DNA of 14,599 nt from an uncultured bacterium (GCA_905211505.1 CAJMAX010000026.1:1-14599); one strand, 5' to 3'; positions 6,802-14,524 are shown, numbered from the stretch's first letter. A program made the numbers and translations. Notes: a model not told the origin generated them from the letters alone.

Positions 6802-9006
6802 TTAAAAGTTTATAATATTTTCAAATATTCTTTTCATATCAATATAAGAATTTCTGCAATAATAAAATTCATCTGAGCCTAAAATTACCCCTATGATTTT
6901 TCGAGAATCTTTTTCAACACAAGAAACTAAACTTTGATTAAATATCTCATTTTTATCATTATAAACATTTTCAGCCTTTATACCCAATGCATTTTCACAA
7001 TAATAATTCAAGTATTGAATACGAGTTTCTTCAATCAATAAATTGTTATTGGTAGTAATTCGTGTTTGCTTTCCTGATTTTAAATTATTTAACACGTGTA
7101 CTTTATCAGAAATTATTTTAAAAAATTTAGGATTATTTAAAGCATATTTAACTATCAAAAACATATCATAAGCAGTCGTATAAGTTTCTGAAAAAATTTC
7201 ATTTGAAAACGAAGAAATTTTTGTATTTAACGCACCAATTTCCGATAATTTTTCAGTAAGATTTTTTTCAAAATCATCCCACGTTCCAAAGCAATATTCA
7301 ATCAAAGCGTAAATAGCTTCAAATGAAGATTTAAACATAGCTGCATAACATAAATCCTCAACAGTAAAAATATTTGAAAGATTGAACCTTATTCCGGTAT
7401 CAGGCACAAATTTTTGAGCTGCAGTTTGTGTTATTATAACATTTTCATCAATTTCACACCTTTCTAATACCATTAAAACTCCCAGCAAAATAGATAAATC
7501 TTTTATTAAAATTTTTTCATTAGCATTTTTAGAAACATAACAAGTATTTTCATCCCCGAAATACATTGATTTTGCCTCACTATGATAAGAGTTATCTAAA
7601 GATTTCAAACCTAAATAGTTATCATTTGACGGAACATAATTAACATCATTAAAACGATAAAATAAATCCTGAAAATTATGAAATTTTTCAACCCCTTTGA
7701 ATAAAATTACATCATCTTCTTTTACATAGCTTTTTAAAAAATCAACTAAATCATCCTTTGTGTAAAAATGAAAGCCCTGTCCACCTGCCTTTTTAATCTC
7801 ATCATAAATATATTCAGCATGAAGCCCGTATGTTAATACCAAATCAAAATTATAAGCAGAAACATCCCTACCCGTTTTTCTATGTAGTTGTTCACTGTGA
7901 ATTCCCAATCTCATCATATGACCAAGCACTGCAATTTTTCGACCCGCACATTGCATATTCTTAAGCATTTCAAAACCACTAATCATAGATTCAGGAGTAG
8001 CATTATAACAATCAGCAATAATAATATTATTTTTATATCCCCTTACAACATTTTGTCTAAAACCTTGAGTTTTAAAGTTTGCAGCACCTTTTTGTATATC
8101 ACCATCTGAAACCCCAAAACACCTTGCAATTGCAGCTGCCCCAAGCGCATTAAGAATATTATGTTTTCCCGGGACATTTAAATGAATGTTCAAACTCCAG
8201 CTTCTATCTTTTGAAACTGCAGTAAAATCACAACCCTCATTTGTTAATACAATATTTTCAGCTATATAATCACAATTTTTATTCTCAATTCCGAAAAATA
8301 CAACCTTAAAATTATATTTAGAATTAAACATTAATTCATCATCCCCATTAAGGAATAAAACTCCGTCTTTTTTCATAAAAGCTGCTGCAGATAATTTATG
8401 CTCCAGAATTTGTGCCTTATCTTTAAAGTTCTCAATATGGGAATTTCCAATATTGGTAATCAAAACAGCATCCGGCCTTAAAATATTTGAACCCATCCGA
8501 AAAGGCATATTAGGTGCTCTCAAACCCAATTCCATAATAGCAAAACGATATCTGTCATCAATATTAAAAATCATCCTGCAAGCTTCACGGGTAGAATTTG
8601 CAGAACCGGCATTCCTAACAGACTTAGCCCCCGCAGACAACACAGAATACAACATTTCTTTAGCTGAGGTTTTTCCTACTGAACCTGTTACAATTACAGA
8701 TTTCAACTCATCATACCTATTCCTGAAATAAGCTGCCACTTTATACAATGCAGACAATGGATTCTCAACAATAATACAAGGTAAATCCTCAATTTGTTTT
8801 GTTGTCACAACAACGCAATTCAAACTTTTTATTTTATCATAGTCAAAATTATAACCATCAAAACCCTCTGTTACTATTGTAAAATAAACACTATTCGAAC
8901 GCAAAAACTTTTGATTAAAACATATATAATCAACTTCAAAATCTTGTAATGAGTTTACAGCTCCAATAATACGACACAAGTCAGACAACAAAAGTTTTTC
9001 AGACAT
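6802..9006 (-). CDS. MurF-like Mur ligase fused to a degenerate DD-carboxypeptidase-like domain
   Basis: This 734-residue protein has two parts. Residues 1 to about 455 are a Mur ligase closest to MurF, which adds D-Ala-D-Ala to the UDP-MurNAc peptide in the cytoplasm. Visible are P-loop TGSVGKTS (107-114), TNIGNSH (184-190), EHK with the carbamylated-lysine candidate Lys204, LNGDDE, GKHNILNAL (280-288) and YNATPES (334-340). Some usual residues differ: GDM is GHM (362-364), KGSRGM is KGVEKF (437-442) and the GNxNN loop is GSANS (134-138). Residues about 475-712 follow the fold pattern of penicillin-binding DD-carboxypeptidases (ANEKIL, TVEDLCYAAM, YTTAYDMFLIVKYAL, KIIGVILGS). However, SxxK is lost, SxN is SSF (560-562) and KTG is KAE (677-679). 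No signal peptide or membrane anchor is seen, so this second domain is cytoplasmic too. AAGGAG lies about seven bases before the ATG. MurF proteins are normally about 450 residues. Confidence 0.88.
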   Translation of the reverse strand: MSEKLLLSDLCRIIGAVNSLQDFEVDYICFNQKFLRSNSVYFTIVTEGFDGYNFDYDKIKSLNCVVVTTKQIEDLPCIIVENPLSALYKVAAYFRNRYDELKSVIVTGSVGKTSAKEMLYSVLSAGAKSVRNAGSANSTREACRMIFNIDDRYRFAIMELGLRAPNMPFRMGSNILRPDAVLITNIGNSHIENFKDKAQILEHKLSAAAFMKKDGVLFLNGDDELMFNSKYNFKVVFFGIENKNCDYIAENIVLTNEGCDFTAVSKDRSWSLNIHLNVPGKHNILNALGAAAIARCFGVSDGDIQKGAANFKTQGFRQNVVRGYKNNIIIADCYNATPESMISGFEMLKNMQCAGRKIAVLGHMMRLGIHSEQLHRKTGRDVSAYNFDLVLTYGLHAEYIYDEIKKAGGQGFHFYTKDDLVDFLKSYVKEDDVILFKGVEKFHNFQDLFYRFNDVNYVPSNDNYLGLKSLDNSYHSEAKSMYFGDENTCYVSKNANEKILIKDLSILLGVLMVLERCEIDENVIITQTAAQKFVPDTGIRFNLSNIFTVEDLCYAAMFKSSFEAIYALIEYCFGTWDDFEKNLTEKLSEIGALNTKISSFSNEIFSETYTTAYDMFLIVKYALNNPKFFKIISDKVHVLNNLKSGKQTRITTNNNLLIEETRIQYLNYYCENALGIKAENVYNDKNEIFNQSLVSCVEKDSRKIIGVILGSDEFYYCRNSYIDMKRIFENIINF

Positions 9007-9036
9007 TCAAAACTCCTTTTTGATAATCATACAACA

Positions 9037-9067
9037 AAAAAGGCAGAATAACATATTCTGTCTTTTT
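9037..9067 (-). terminator. Hairpin terminator after the pseudopilin gene
   Basis: The arms 9037-9049 and 9055-9067 form a 13-base-pair stem with a five-base loop and one imperfect pair (A-C on the minus strand, G-U on the plus strand). On the minus strand the descending arm ends in a T-run (9041-9036). It sits 20 bases after the pseudopilin stop and 30 bases before the MurF-like ATG. A TATGAT box (9031-9026) just after it is a weak candidate promoter for the MurF-like gene, though the leader would be only about 13 bases. Confidence 0.65.
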
Positions 9068-9087
9068 AACAGCTTAAAAACTCAAAC

Positions 9088-9789
9088 TTACTTTAGAGCC
9101 TTCACTACCCATTTAAAATAATCCAAATCTGTTGCCATAGAAGCACAAGCAATACCATTAAAGTTACTTTCACTATCTAAACTGCAATAAACATCTTTAT
9201 CGATGTATTTGGAACCATTAGAACCCATAGGAATCAAATTTTCATTTTTTATCTGAAATGTAAATAAATCATACCCCCAACGATTAGGCGGTGACATTAC
9301 TCCATTAATATCGACACTAAGCCCTAACATCTGCCCATCCGCATTAAAAAAGACAAGCGTACCATCTTGTAATAGAATCTGACCATCATCAAAAAGTCCT
9401 TGATTAGTCAAATCAGGAGAGTTTGAAGACAATGTTTTATATCCGTCTTTAAAGTTTTCGCTTAAACCATATGTAATCCTTAAACATGCTTTTAAATTAC
9501 GATTTTTACTTATTTCACAATCTACAACTCCCACCAAATATTTTTTAAAAGCATTAACCTGCTCATACCTATCAGAAGATCCATACGCAACATCATTAAA
9601 AATAATCCCATCTTCTTGTGCGATTTTTAAGGTTTGAGCTAATAAAGAATAATTCTTTTTAAACTTTGAATGCAGCTGAATAGCTTTATAATTAGTTAGA
9701 AGACCCGGAATAGTAATTGCTGCAACAACACCAATAATTCCAAGTATTATCAAAACTTCAGCAAGTGTAAAAGCAAACATATTTTTCAT
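9088..9789 (-). CDS. Type IV pilin-like / pseudopilin protein
   Basis: The 233-residue protein begins with a short leader and a prepilin-type segment: MKNMFA, then FTLAEVLIILGIIGVVAAITIP. The conserved glutamate is at +5 (Glu11) if cleavage falls between Ala6 and Phe7. The hydrophobic helix runs to about residue 28. The rest is a polar exported domain with four cysteines, in DCE, ACL, YCS and ACAS, that could form two disulfides. Such proteins are processed by a prepilin peptidase and built into type IV pili, type II secretion or DNA-uptake fibres; none of that machinery is in the window. The residue before the cleavage site is alanine rather than the usual glycine. AGGA lies about nine bases before the ATG. 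The gene stands alone, with its own strong promoter and a terminator. Confidence 0.88.
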   Translation of the reverse strand: MKNMFAFTLAEVLIILGIIGVVAAITIPGLLTNYKAIQLHSKFKKNYSLLAQTLKIAQEDGIIFNDVAYGSSDRYEQVNAFKKYLVGVVDCEISKNRNLKACLRITYGLSENFKDGYKTLSSNSPDLTNQGLFDDGQILLQDGTLVFFNADGQMLGLSVDINGVMSPPNRWGYDLFTFQIKNENLIPMGSNGSKYIDKDVYCSLDSESNFNGIACASMATDLDYFKWVVKALK

Positions 9790-9818
9790 AATTCAAATTC
9801 CTATATACATACTTGTCG

Positions 9819-9866
9819 TTATAGTTAAATTATAGTTGTTATAGTTAATAAGTCAAGCTTTTAGTT
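9819..9866. repeat. Phased TTATAGTT repeats, probable operator array
   Basis: On the plus strand TTATAGTT occurs exactly at 9819-9826, 9830-9837 and 9839-9846, and as TTTTAGTT at 9859-9866. The start-to-start distances are 11, 9 and 20 bases, close to whole helical turns, so bound proteins would lie on one face of the DNA. Copy 3 lies in the spacer of the pseudopilin promoter, copy 2 overlaps its -10 box and copy 1 covers its start point. The fourth falls between the two divergent promoters. A repressor binding here would silence the pseudopilin and could control the HTH gene. The HTH protein next door is the obvious candidate, by inference. Confidence 0.55.
9829..9856 (-). promoter_or_regulatory. 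Near-consensus promoter of the pseudopilin gene
   Basis: The minus strand carries TTGACT (9856-9851, five of six to consensus) and, after 16 bases, a perfect TATAAT (9834-9829). The start point would be near 9822, about 33 bases before the ATG at 9789, with the ribosome site inside the leader. It is among the best promoter matches in the window and is embedded in the TTATAGTT repeats. Confidence 0.75.
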
Positions 9867-9877
9867 AAACACTGATA

Positions 9878-9883
9878 TATAAT
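9878..9883 (+). promoter_or_regulatory. -10 box of the HTH gene (probably leaderless)
   Basis: A perfect TATAAT ends seven bases before the A of the ATG at 9890, so transcription would begin at or next to the start codon. No Shine-Dalgarno sequence is present. No good -35 box is seen; that region (around 9855-9861) overlaps the -35 box of the divergent pseudopilin promoter. Confidence 0.5.
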
Positions 9884-9889
9884 TCAGAA

Positions 9890-10099
9890 ATGGATACAAA
9901 GCAACAGTTAAAACATCTTTTAGTAATGAATGACATGACAATGACTGAATTATGTAAAAAGATGTCTGAACGATTACAACAGCCATATACAATACATAAT
10001 ATCTCAGGGAAACTCAAAAGAGATTCTATAAAGTACAGTGAAATAAAATTATTGTACGACATTCTTGGCTACGAACTTATTCTAAGAAAGAAAAAATAA
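9890..10099 (+). CDS. Small XRE-like helix-turn-helix regulator
   Basis: The 69-residue protein consists almost only of a helix-turn-helix domain. Residues 7-28 form the first helices with MTMTELCKKM. The region around QPYTIHNISGKLKRD (31-45) is where the recognition helix of minimal XRE-type regulators lies. The closing part, SEIKLLYDILGYELILRKKK, matches the final helix and strand of this family, in which LGYEL is typical. It is the only plus-strand gene with good support. It diverges from the pseudopilin gene across the TTATAGTT repeats and converges on the flotillin gene across a shared terminator. Probable role: repressor of its own gene and of the pseudopilin. That is inferred from layout only. 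No phage or mobile-element genes are nearby. Confidence 0.82.
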   Translation: MDTKQQLKHLLVMNDMTMTELCKKMSERLQQPYTIHNISGKLKRDSIKYSEIKLLYDILGYELILRKKK

Positions 10100-10106
10100 A
10101 ACAAAT

Positions 10107-10137
10107 AAAAAAGACCTTGTTACACAAGGTCTTTTTT
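10107..10137. terminator. Bidirectional intrinsic terminator
   Basis: A perfect 14-base-pair inverted repeat (10107-10120 and 10124-10137) has a three-base loop, a GACCTTGT core and six A/T pairs at the base. It gives T-runs on both strands. It lies 7 bases after the HTH stop and 19 bases beyond the flotillin stop, and so serves both convergent genes. Confidence 0.93.
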
Positions 10138-10156
10138 ACTACTAATCAATATTATA

Positions 10157-11572
10157 CTATTCACCTTTTTCTACTGATTTTTGAACAACTTCAACTTCTG
10201 GAATACCGCTATCTACTTTACCAAGAATTTGAGGTAGTTCAATTCCTGCTTGACCTGCCAAATCGTGCATTGCAGGAAGTGATTTAATCAAATCTTTCAT
10301 GAAATTAGCTGTAGTTGAACCGTTTGAAGTTCCTGTTCCACCATCCCAAACAGTGATTTTATCAAATTTAATATTTTTAATTGCCTCAACTTGTTTTTCA
10401 ACAATTTTTTCAACTTTTTCAATCATCAAGAAACTTGTTGCAATTTCAGGTTTGTTATTTGAAATCTTAACAAGATCTTGATAACCTTTTGCTTTTGCTT
10501 CCAAGACAGCTTTTACCCCTTCTGCTTCTGCAAAATATTTAGCTTTGATAGCATCCGCTTGACCTGCGGCAATTCTTCTTAATCTTTCAGCTTCAGCATC
10601 AGCTTCTACCTGAATTTTCAGTTTTTCAACTTCTTGTCTTGCAAGTTCTTCTTTCTTCAATTTAGCTTCTTCTTGTTCTTTTTGAGCAAGCAATACATCA
10701 CGCTGCGCATTAGCTTTAGCAACTTCACCCTCTCTAAACGCATCAGCCTGTTTTACTGCTAATGTTGCATTGTACTCAGCAATATTAGCTTTTGAAATAT
10801 TTTCACCTTCAACAGCTTGAGCTTCAAGTTCTGCCGTTTTAATACGTTGTTCTCTTTCTGCATTCGTTTTACCGATAAATGTTTGAGCTGTTTGCTCTGC
10901 TACTTGAACTTCTTTTTCTTTATTTGCAGATGCCTCACCAACAGCACCTAATTTTTCCTGTTGTGCAACTTCTACTTTTGCTTTGTTAATAGCTTCTGCG
11001 GCAGCTTTTTTACCGATTGCATCAATATAACCTGATTCGTCTGTAATATCCTTGATATTTACGTTAATTATTTCTAGACCAATCTTGTTAAGCTCAGTAT
11101 TCACGTTTGCGTTAATTTGTTCCAAGAATTTTTCTCTATCCTGGTTAATTTCTTCAATTGTCAAAGTAGCAATAGCAAGACGCAATTGACCTAAAATAAT
11201 ATCACTTGCCTGAGTTATAACATCTTGTTTTGAAAGCCCCAATAAACGTTCTGCAGCATTTATCATAATTCTTGGTTCTGTAGAAATACCAAATGTAAAA
11301 GTTGACGGAACAGCAACACGGATATTACCTTTTGACAATGCGCCTTTTAAATCAATATCGGTTGTCATAGGTTCTAAAGATAAAACACCGTAATCTTGAA
11401 TTAGCGGGATAATAAATGTCCCTCCGCCATGAACACATTTTGCGGTTTTTTCTCCGCCGGTTTTACCATAAACGACAATAATTTTGTTTGACGGACATCT
11501 TTTATACTGGTTTGCAATAAATGTAAATACTGCTATCAGAACCAGAGCTCCCGCAATCATTAATCCAAACAT
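10157..11572 (-). CDS. floT: Flotillin-family membrane scaffold protein
   Basis: The 471-residue protein has the flotillin layout. There is an N-terminal hydrophobic anchor (about 3-20, LMIAGALVLIAVFTFIA), an SPFH/band 7 domain (about 25-195) with FIIPLIQDYGVLSLEP and INVNIKDITDESGYIDAIG, a long Ala/Glu/Lys-rich coiled coil (about 195-375) and a mixed C-terminal tail (about 376-471). Flotillins oligomerise at the inner face of the membrane and organise membrane domains that affect fluidity and protein assembly. GGAG lies six bases before the ATG. It follows the NfeD-like gene by 50 bases, the same pairing seen for Bacillus yuaF-yuaG and E. coli yqiJ-yqiK. The symbol is used in the family sense; yqiK would be equally apt. 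Confidence 0.93.
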   Translation of the reverse strand: MFGLMIAGALVLIAVFTFIANQYKRCPSNKIIVVYGKTGGEKTAKCVHGGGTFIIPLIQDYGVLSLEPMTTDIDLKGALSKGNIRVAVPSTFTFGISTEPRIMINAAERLLGLSKQDVITQASDIILGQLRLAIATLTIEEINQDREKFLEQINANVNTELNKIGLEIINVNIKDITDESGYIDAIGKKAAAEAINKAKVEVAQQEKLGAVGEASANKEKEVQVAEQTAQTFIGKTNAEREQRIKTAELEAQAVEGENISKANIAEYNATLAVKQADAFREGEVAKANAQRDVLLAQKEQEEAKLKKEELARQEVEKLKIQVEADAEAERLRRIAAGQADAIKAKYFAEAEGVKAVLEAKAKGYQDLVKISNNKPEIATSFLMIEKVEKIVEKQVEAIKNIKFDKITVWDGGTGTSNGSTTANFMKDLIKSLPAMHDLAGQAGIELPQILGKVDSGIPEVEVVQKSVEKGE

Positions 11573-11622
11573 TGGTATCTCCTTTCTTATTTATTATTTA
11601 CCAACCTATAGTTAACTTATAA

Positions 11623-12180
11623 TTATTTTTTTACTTTTTCGATATACAACAAATCATCACTTACTCGAACAACTCTAATTAAATCAAAAGCGTTAATTTG
11701 TTCTTCTGTATTATTTGAAGCATTAACAACAGACAATTGACCATTTATTTCAATTTCAACCTGTCCCATACCAAGCGGTTCAAAATTTGTATAAGCTCTA
11801 CCAACTTGCTTAACCGCAGTATTCTTATCTTTTTTCACTTTCTTTTCAAGTTTTTTGACACTAAACATCAAAAATGCAGTTCCAGCCAAAAAGATCAGAC
11901 CTACACCAAAAGCACATAGAAAACTGGTTAACTGAGAAAATTGTAACTGTTTCAAGGCTGCATAACCCATCCAGCCAAAACCCATAAAAAAGGCAATTAC
12001 AGATTGAACAGATAAAAAGTTAAATGACGGATCAGTATCTAATTCCGTTGTAAAATCTGAAAACACTTCACTATCCCCGCCAACAAAATTAAAAATTATC
12101 AATTTTAAGACAAACAATATTGTTGAAAATAAAGCTATATAGTAATAAATTTTCCAAACACTTTCAATTGAAAATGACAT
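11623..12180 (-). CDS. NfeD-like membrane protein (YuaF/YqiJ type)
   Basis: This 185-residue protein has three hydrophobic segments (about 10-31, 57-77 and 84-108), then a basic linker (KKLEKKVKKDK). A small C-terminal domain (about 124-183) follows, with the beta-strand pattern of an NfeD OB-fold (VGRAYTNFEPLGMGQVEIEINGQ and AFDLIRVVRVSDDLLYIEKV). NfeD proteins act as partners of flotillins and the pairing here is standard. The ribosome site is AAGGGGTG just before the ATG. It begins 15 bases after the rel stop, so the three genes rel, nfeD and floT are probably one transcript. Family assignment rests on topology, OB-fold pattern and context rather than on strong motifs. Confidence 0.8.
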   Translation of the reverse strand: MSFSIESVWKIYYYIALFSTILFVLKLIIFNFVGGDSEVFSDFTTELDTDPSFNFLSVQSVIAFFMGFGWMGYAALKQLQFSQLTSFLCAFGVGLIFLAGTAFLMFSVKKLEKKVKKDKNTAVKQVGRAYTNFEPLGMGQVEIEINGQLSVVNASNNTEEQINAFDLIRVVRVSDDLLYIEKVKK

Positions 12181-12195
12181 AATATCACCCCTTTA

Positions 12196-14412
12196 CTAAT
12201 TTTCGCTTCGCTTTGTACTGCGTTTTTGTCTGAAACCTTTTTGCGGTTTACTTGCAGAAGATTTTTTTATCATACTAGACGAAGTTTGAATACGTTTAAC
12301 ACTGTACACATCAGGTAATGATTGGATACATACAATAACTTTTTTTAAAGTATCAATATTATCAAGCTCCAACCCAATTTCAATTATACCTACATGATTT
12401 TTAGTTTTTATAGTTGCATTCACAATATTAGCATTATTATCTGATACTGCAGAAATAACATCTTTCAACAAACCTAATTTTTCGGCAGTTTCAATTCTAA
12501 TTGTTGTTGTATAGGTCTTATTTGTATTAACTCCGGCCCAGCGAATATCCATAAACCGCTCATGTGGAATCGTTTCAAGAGTTTTACAATCAGCTCGATG
12601 CACAGTAACACCTTTGGCTCTTGTCACAACGCCAACGATTGGTTCACCAGGAATCGGAGAACAACATCTTGCAAATGAATATAAAAGACCCTCTAGTCCA
12701 ATAATATCTTTCTGTGAAGCTTTTTTATGAGAGACATGGAATGTTTCTTCCGGCTTCTTTTCTTGAGGTCGCTTAAGCTTATTTACAACCTTATTTAACG
12801 TTGTTTCTCCATATCCCAAAGCTGCAAATAAATCTTCAGCAGATTGATAATTCATAGCTTTTGCAACTTTATCAAACTCACCTTGCTTCATGTAATCATC
12901 AAAAACAGCTTTGGTTAACTCGTGTTCTAAATTAGATTTACCAAGGTTAACATGCTCATCTCGCTTATTTTTCTTAAACCATTGTTTAATTTTTTGAGAA
13001 GCTTGCTTTGTCACAACAAAAGTAAGCCAATCTAATCTTGGAGCCGGAGTCTTAGATGTAAGAATTTCAACTATATCACCATTTTTTAATTTAGTACTTA
13101 ATGGTACAATACGTCCATTAATTAAAGCGCCAACAGTTTTATGACCAACATCCGAGTGAATACGATATGAAAAATCTACAGGAGTAGCGTCCTTAGGCAA
13201 ATCTAAGACATCTCCGTTTGGAGTAAAAGCAAACACTTGATCTGAAAACAAATCTAACTTGACACTTTTTACATAATCTTCTGCATTTTTCATTTCCTTG
13301 TCGTACTCAACAAGTTTATGCATCCAAGAAAATTTCATATCTGAAGAATTATCAGCTTTTTGAGAACCTTTTTCCTTATATCGCCAGTGTGCTGCAATAC
13401 CATATTCGGCAACCTGATGCATCTTCCAAGTTCTTATTTGAACTTCAAGAGGTTTGGATTTTGGACCTATTACCGAAGTATGTAAAGACTGATACATATT
13501 ACCTTTTGGCATAGCTATATAGTCTTTAAATCTACCGGGAATCGGTTTAAACTGCGAGTGTATCAATCCTAAAACTTCATAACATTCTTTTACAGTATCA
13601 ACAATGACACGAACAGCAGTAATATCATACAAATCATGAAATGTAATATTCTGACGTTTCATTTTTGCGTAAATACTGTAATAATGTTTTGCCCTGCCTG
13701 TTATTTGGGCATTTATCCCGCTTTTTTTTACATCATTAGATATTTTATCTATTAAAATATTAACTGTAGCTTCCCTATCTGCTTTTGTTTGTGCAACTAG
13801 CTGAGCTATTTCATAATACTTATCAGGATCAAGGTAACGCAAAGACAAATCTTCTAATTCTGCCTTAATTTTATAAATACCCAAACGATTAGCTAATGGG
13901 GCAAAAATATCAAGAGTTTCCTGAGCAATTTTCTTTTGCTTTGCAGGCTCCATAAAATTCAAAGTTCGCATATTATGCAACCTGTCAGCGAGTTTTAAAA
14001 ATATAACCCTAATATCATTTGCCATTGCAATAAATAATCTTCTAAAATTTTCCGCCTGACGTTCTTCTTTAGACTTGAATTGCAATTTACCAAGTTTTGT
14101 AACACCTTGAACAAGAGTTAATACATCAGACCCAAAAAGCTGTTCAATAGTTTCAGGTTTAGTATCGGTATCCTCCAAAACGTCATGCAAAAATGCTGCA
14201 ATAATCGTATGCGTATCAACCTCTAATCCTACAAGAATTTTTGCAACTTCTACAGGATGAATAATATAAGGTTCTCCAGAAACCCTAAATTGCCCATCGT
14301 GTAATTTTTTCGCAAATTTATATGCTGTCTCTACAAGCTCAATATCTTCAAGAGTATGTTTTTGAGTTATTAAAATTTCTTTAATTGCTTTAAAAGTTTC
14401 TATATCTGCCAT
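12196..14412 (-). CDS. rel: Bifunctional (p)ppGpp synthetase/hydrolase (RelA/SpoT family)
   Basis: This enzyme makes and degrades the alarmone (p)ppGpp in the stringent response. The 738 residues carry all long-RSH domains. The HD hydrolase (about 25-180) has His52, HDVLEDT (76-82) and ADRLHNMRTL. The synthetase (about 235-345) has HDLYDITAVRV, RFKDYIAMPKGNMYQSLHTSV and EVQIRTWKMHQVAEYGIAAHW. TGS (about 391-453) and a helical region follow. A cysteine-containing domain shows ARCCSPIPGE and HRADC, and ACT covers about 634-710. The intact HD motif and the basic RxKD in the synthetase (RFKD, 294-297) both point to a bifunctional enzyme. The last 28 residues form a basic Ser/Lys/Arg tail not needed by the fold. 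No ribosome site precedes the ATG, and the likely promoter is so close that the leader would be about four bases. It heads the operon with nfeD and floT. Confidence 0.96.
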   Translation of the reverse strand: MADIETFKAIKEILITQKHTLEDIELVETAYKFAKKLHDGQFRVSGEPYIIHPVEVAKILVGLEVDTHTIIAAFLHDVLEDTDTKPETIEQLFGSDVLTLVQGVTKLGKLQFKSKEERQAENFRRLFIAMANDIRVIFLKLADRLHNMRTLNFMEPAKQKKIAQETLDIFAPLANRLGIYKIKAELEDLSLRYLDPDKYYEIAQLVAQTKADREATVNILIDKISNDVKKSGINAQITGRAKHYYSIYAKMKRQNITFHDLYDITAVRVIVDTVKECYEVLGLIHSQFKPIPGRFKDYIAMPKGNMYQSLHTSVIGPKSKPLEVQIRTWKMHQVAEYGIAAHWRYKEKGSQKADNSSDMKFSWMHKLVEYDKEMKNAEDYVKSVKLDLFSDQVFAFTPNGDVLDLPKDATPVDFSYRIHSDVGHKTVGALINGRIVPLSTKLKNGDIVEILTSKTPAPRLDWLTFVVTKQASQKIKQWFKKNKRDEHVNLGKSNLEHELTKAVFDDYMKQGEFDKVAKAMNYQSAEDLFAALGYGETTLNKVVNKLKRPQEKKPEETFHVSHKKASQKDIIGLEGLLYSFARCCSPIPGEPIVGVVTRAKGVTVHRADCKTLETIPHERFMDIRWAGVNTNKTYTTTIRIETAEKLGLLKDVISAVSDNNANIVNATIKTKNHVGIIEIGLELDNIDTLKKVIVCIQSLPDVYSVKRIQTSSSMIKKSSASKPQKGFRQKRSTKRSEN

Positions 14413-14422
14413 AATGATAGTA

Positions 14423-14451
14423 ATAATACAAGTTATAATTAATATTTACAA
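14423..14451 (-). promoter_or_regulatory. Probable promoter of rel-nfeD-floT
   Basis: On the minus strand, TTGTAA (14451-14446, four of six) and TATTAT (14428-14423, five of six) are separated by exactly 17 bases. Transcription would begin near 14416, only about four bases before the rel ATG, so the mRNA would be nearly leaderless. This agrees with the lack of a Shine-Dalgarno sequence. The region is very AT-rich, so chance matches are possible. Confidence 0.45.
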
Positions 14452-14524
14452 TAGAAGCTGAAAAATTTCATATAAAGATACGAGAAAACTAAAGAATTAC
14501 ATAAATATTATTATAGGTAATATT

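Noticed and set aside
9865-10062. Minus-strand frame opposite the HTH gene
   Set aside because: It overlaps the HTH gene completely and has no ribosome site, and its composition is that of an antisense shadow.
11605-11622. A further TTATAGTT-like operator (CTATAGTTAAC) before the flotillin gene
   Set aside because: It is a single near-copy with no array and no clear promoter; such AT-rich strings are expected by chance here.
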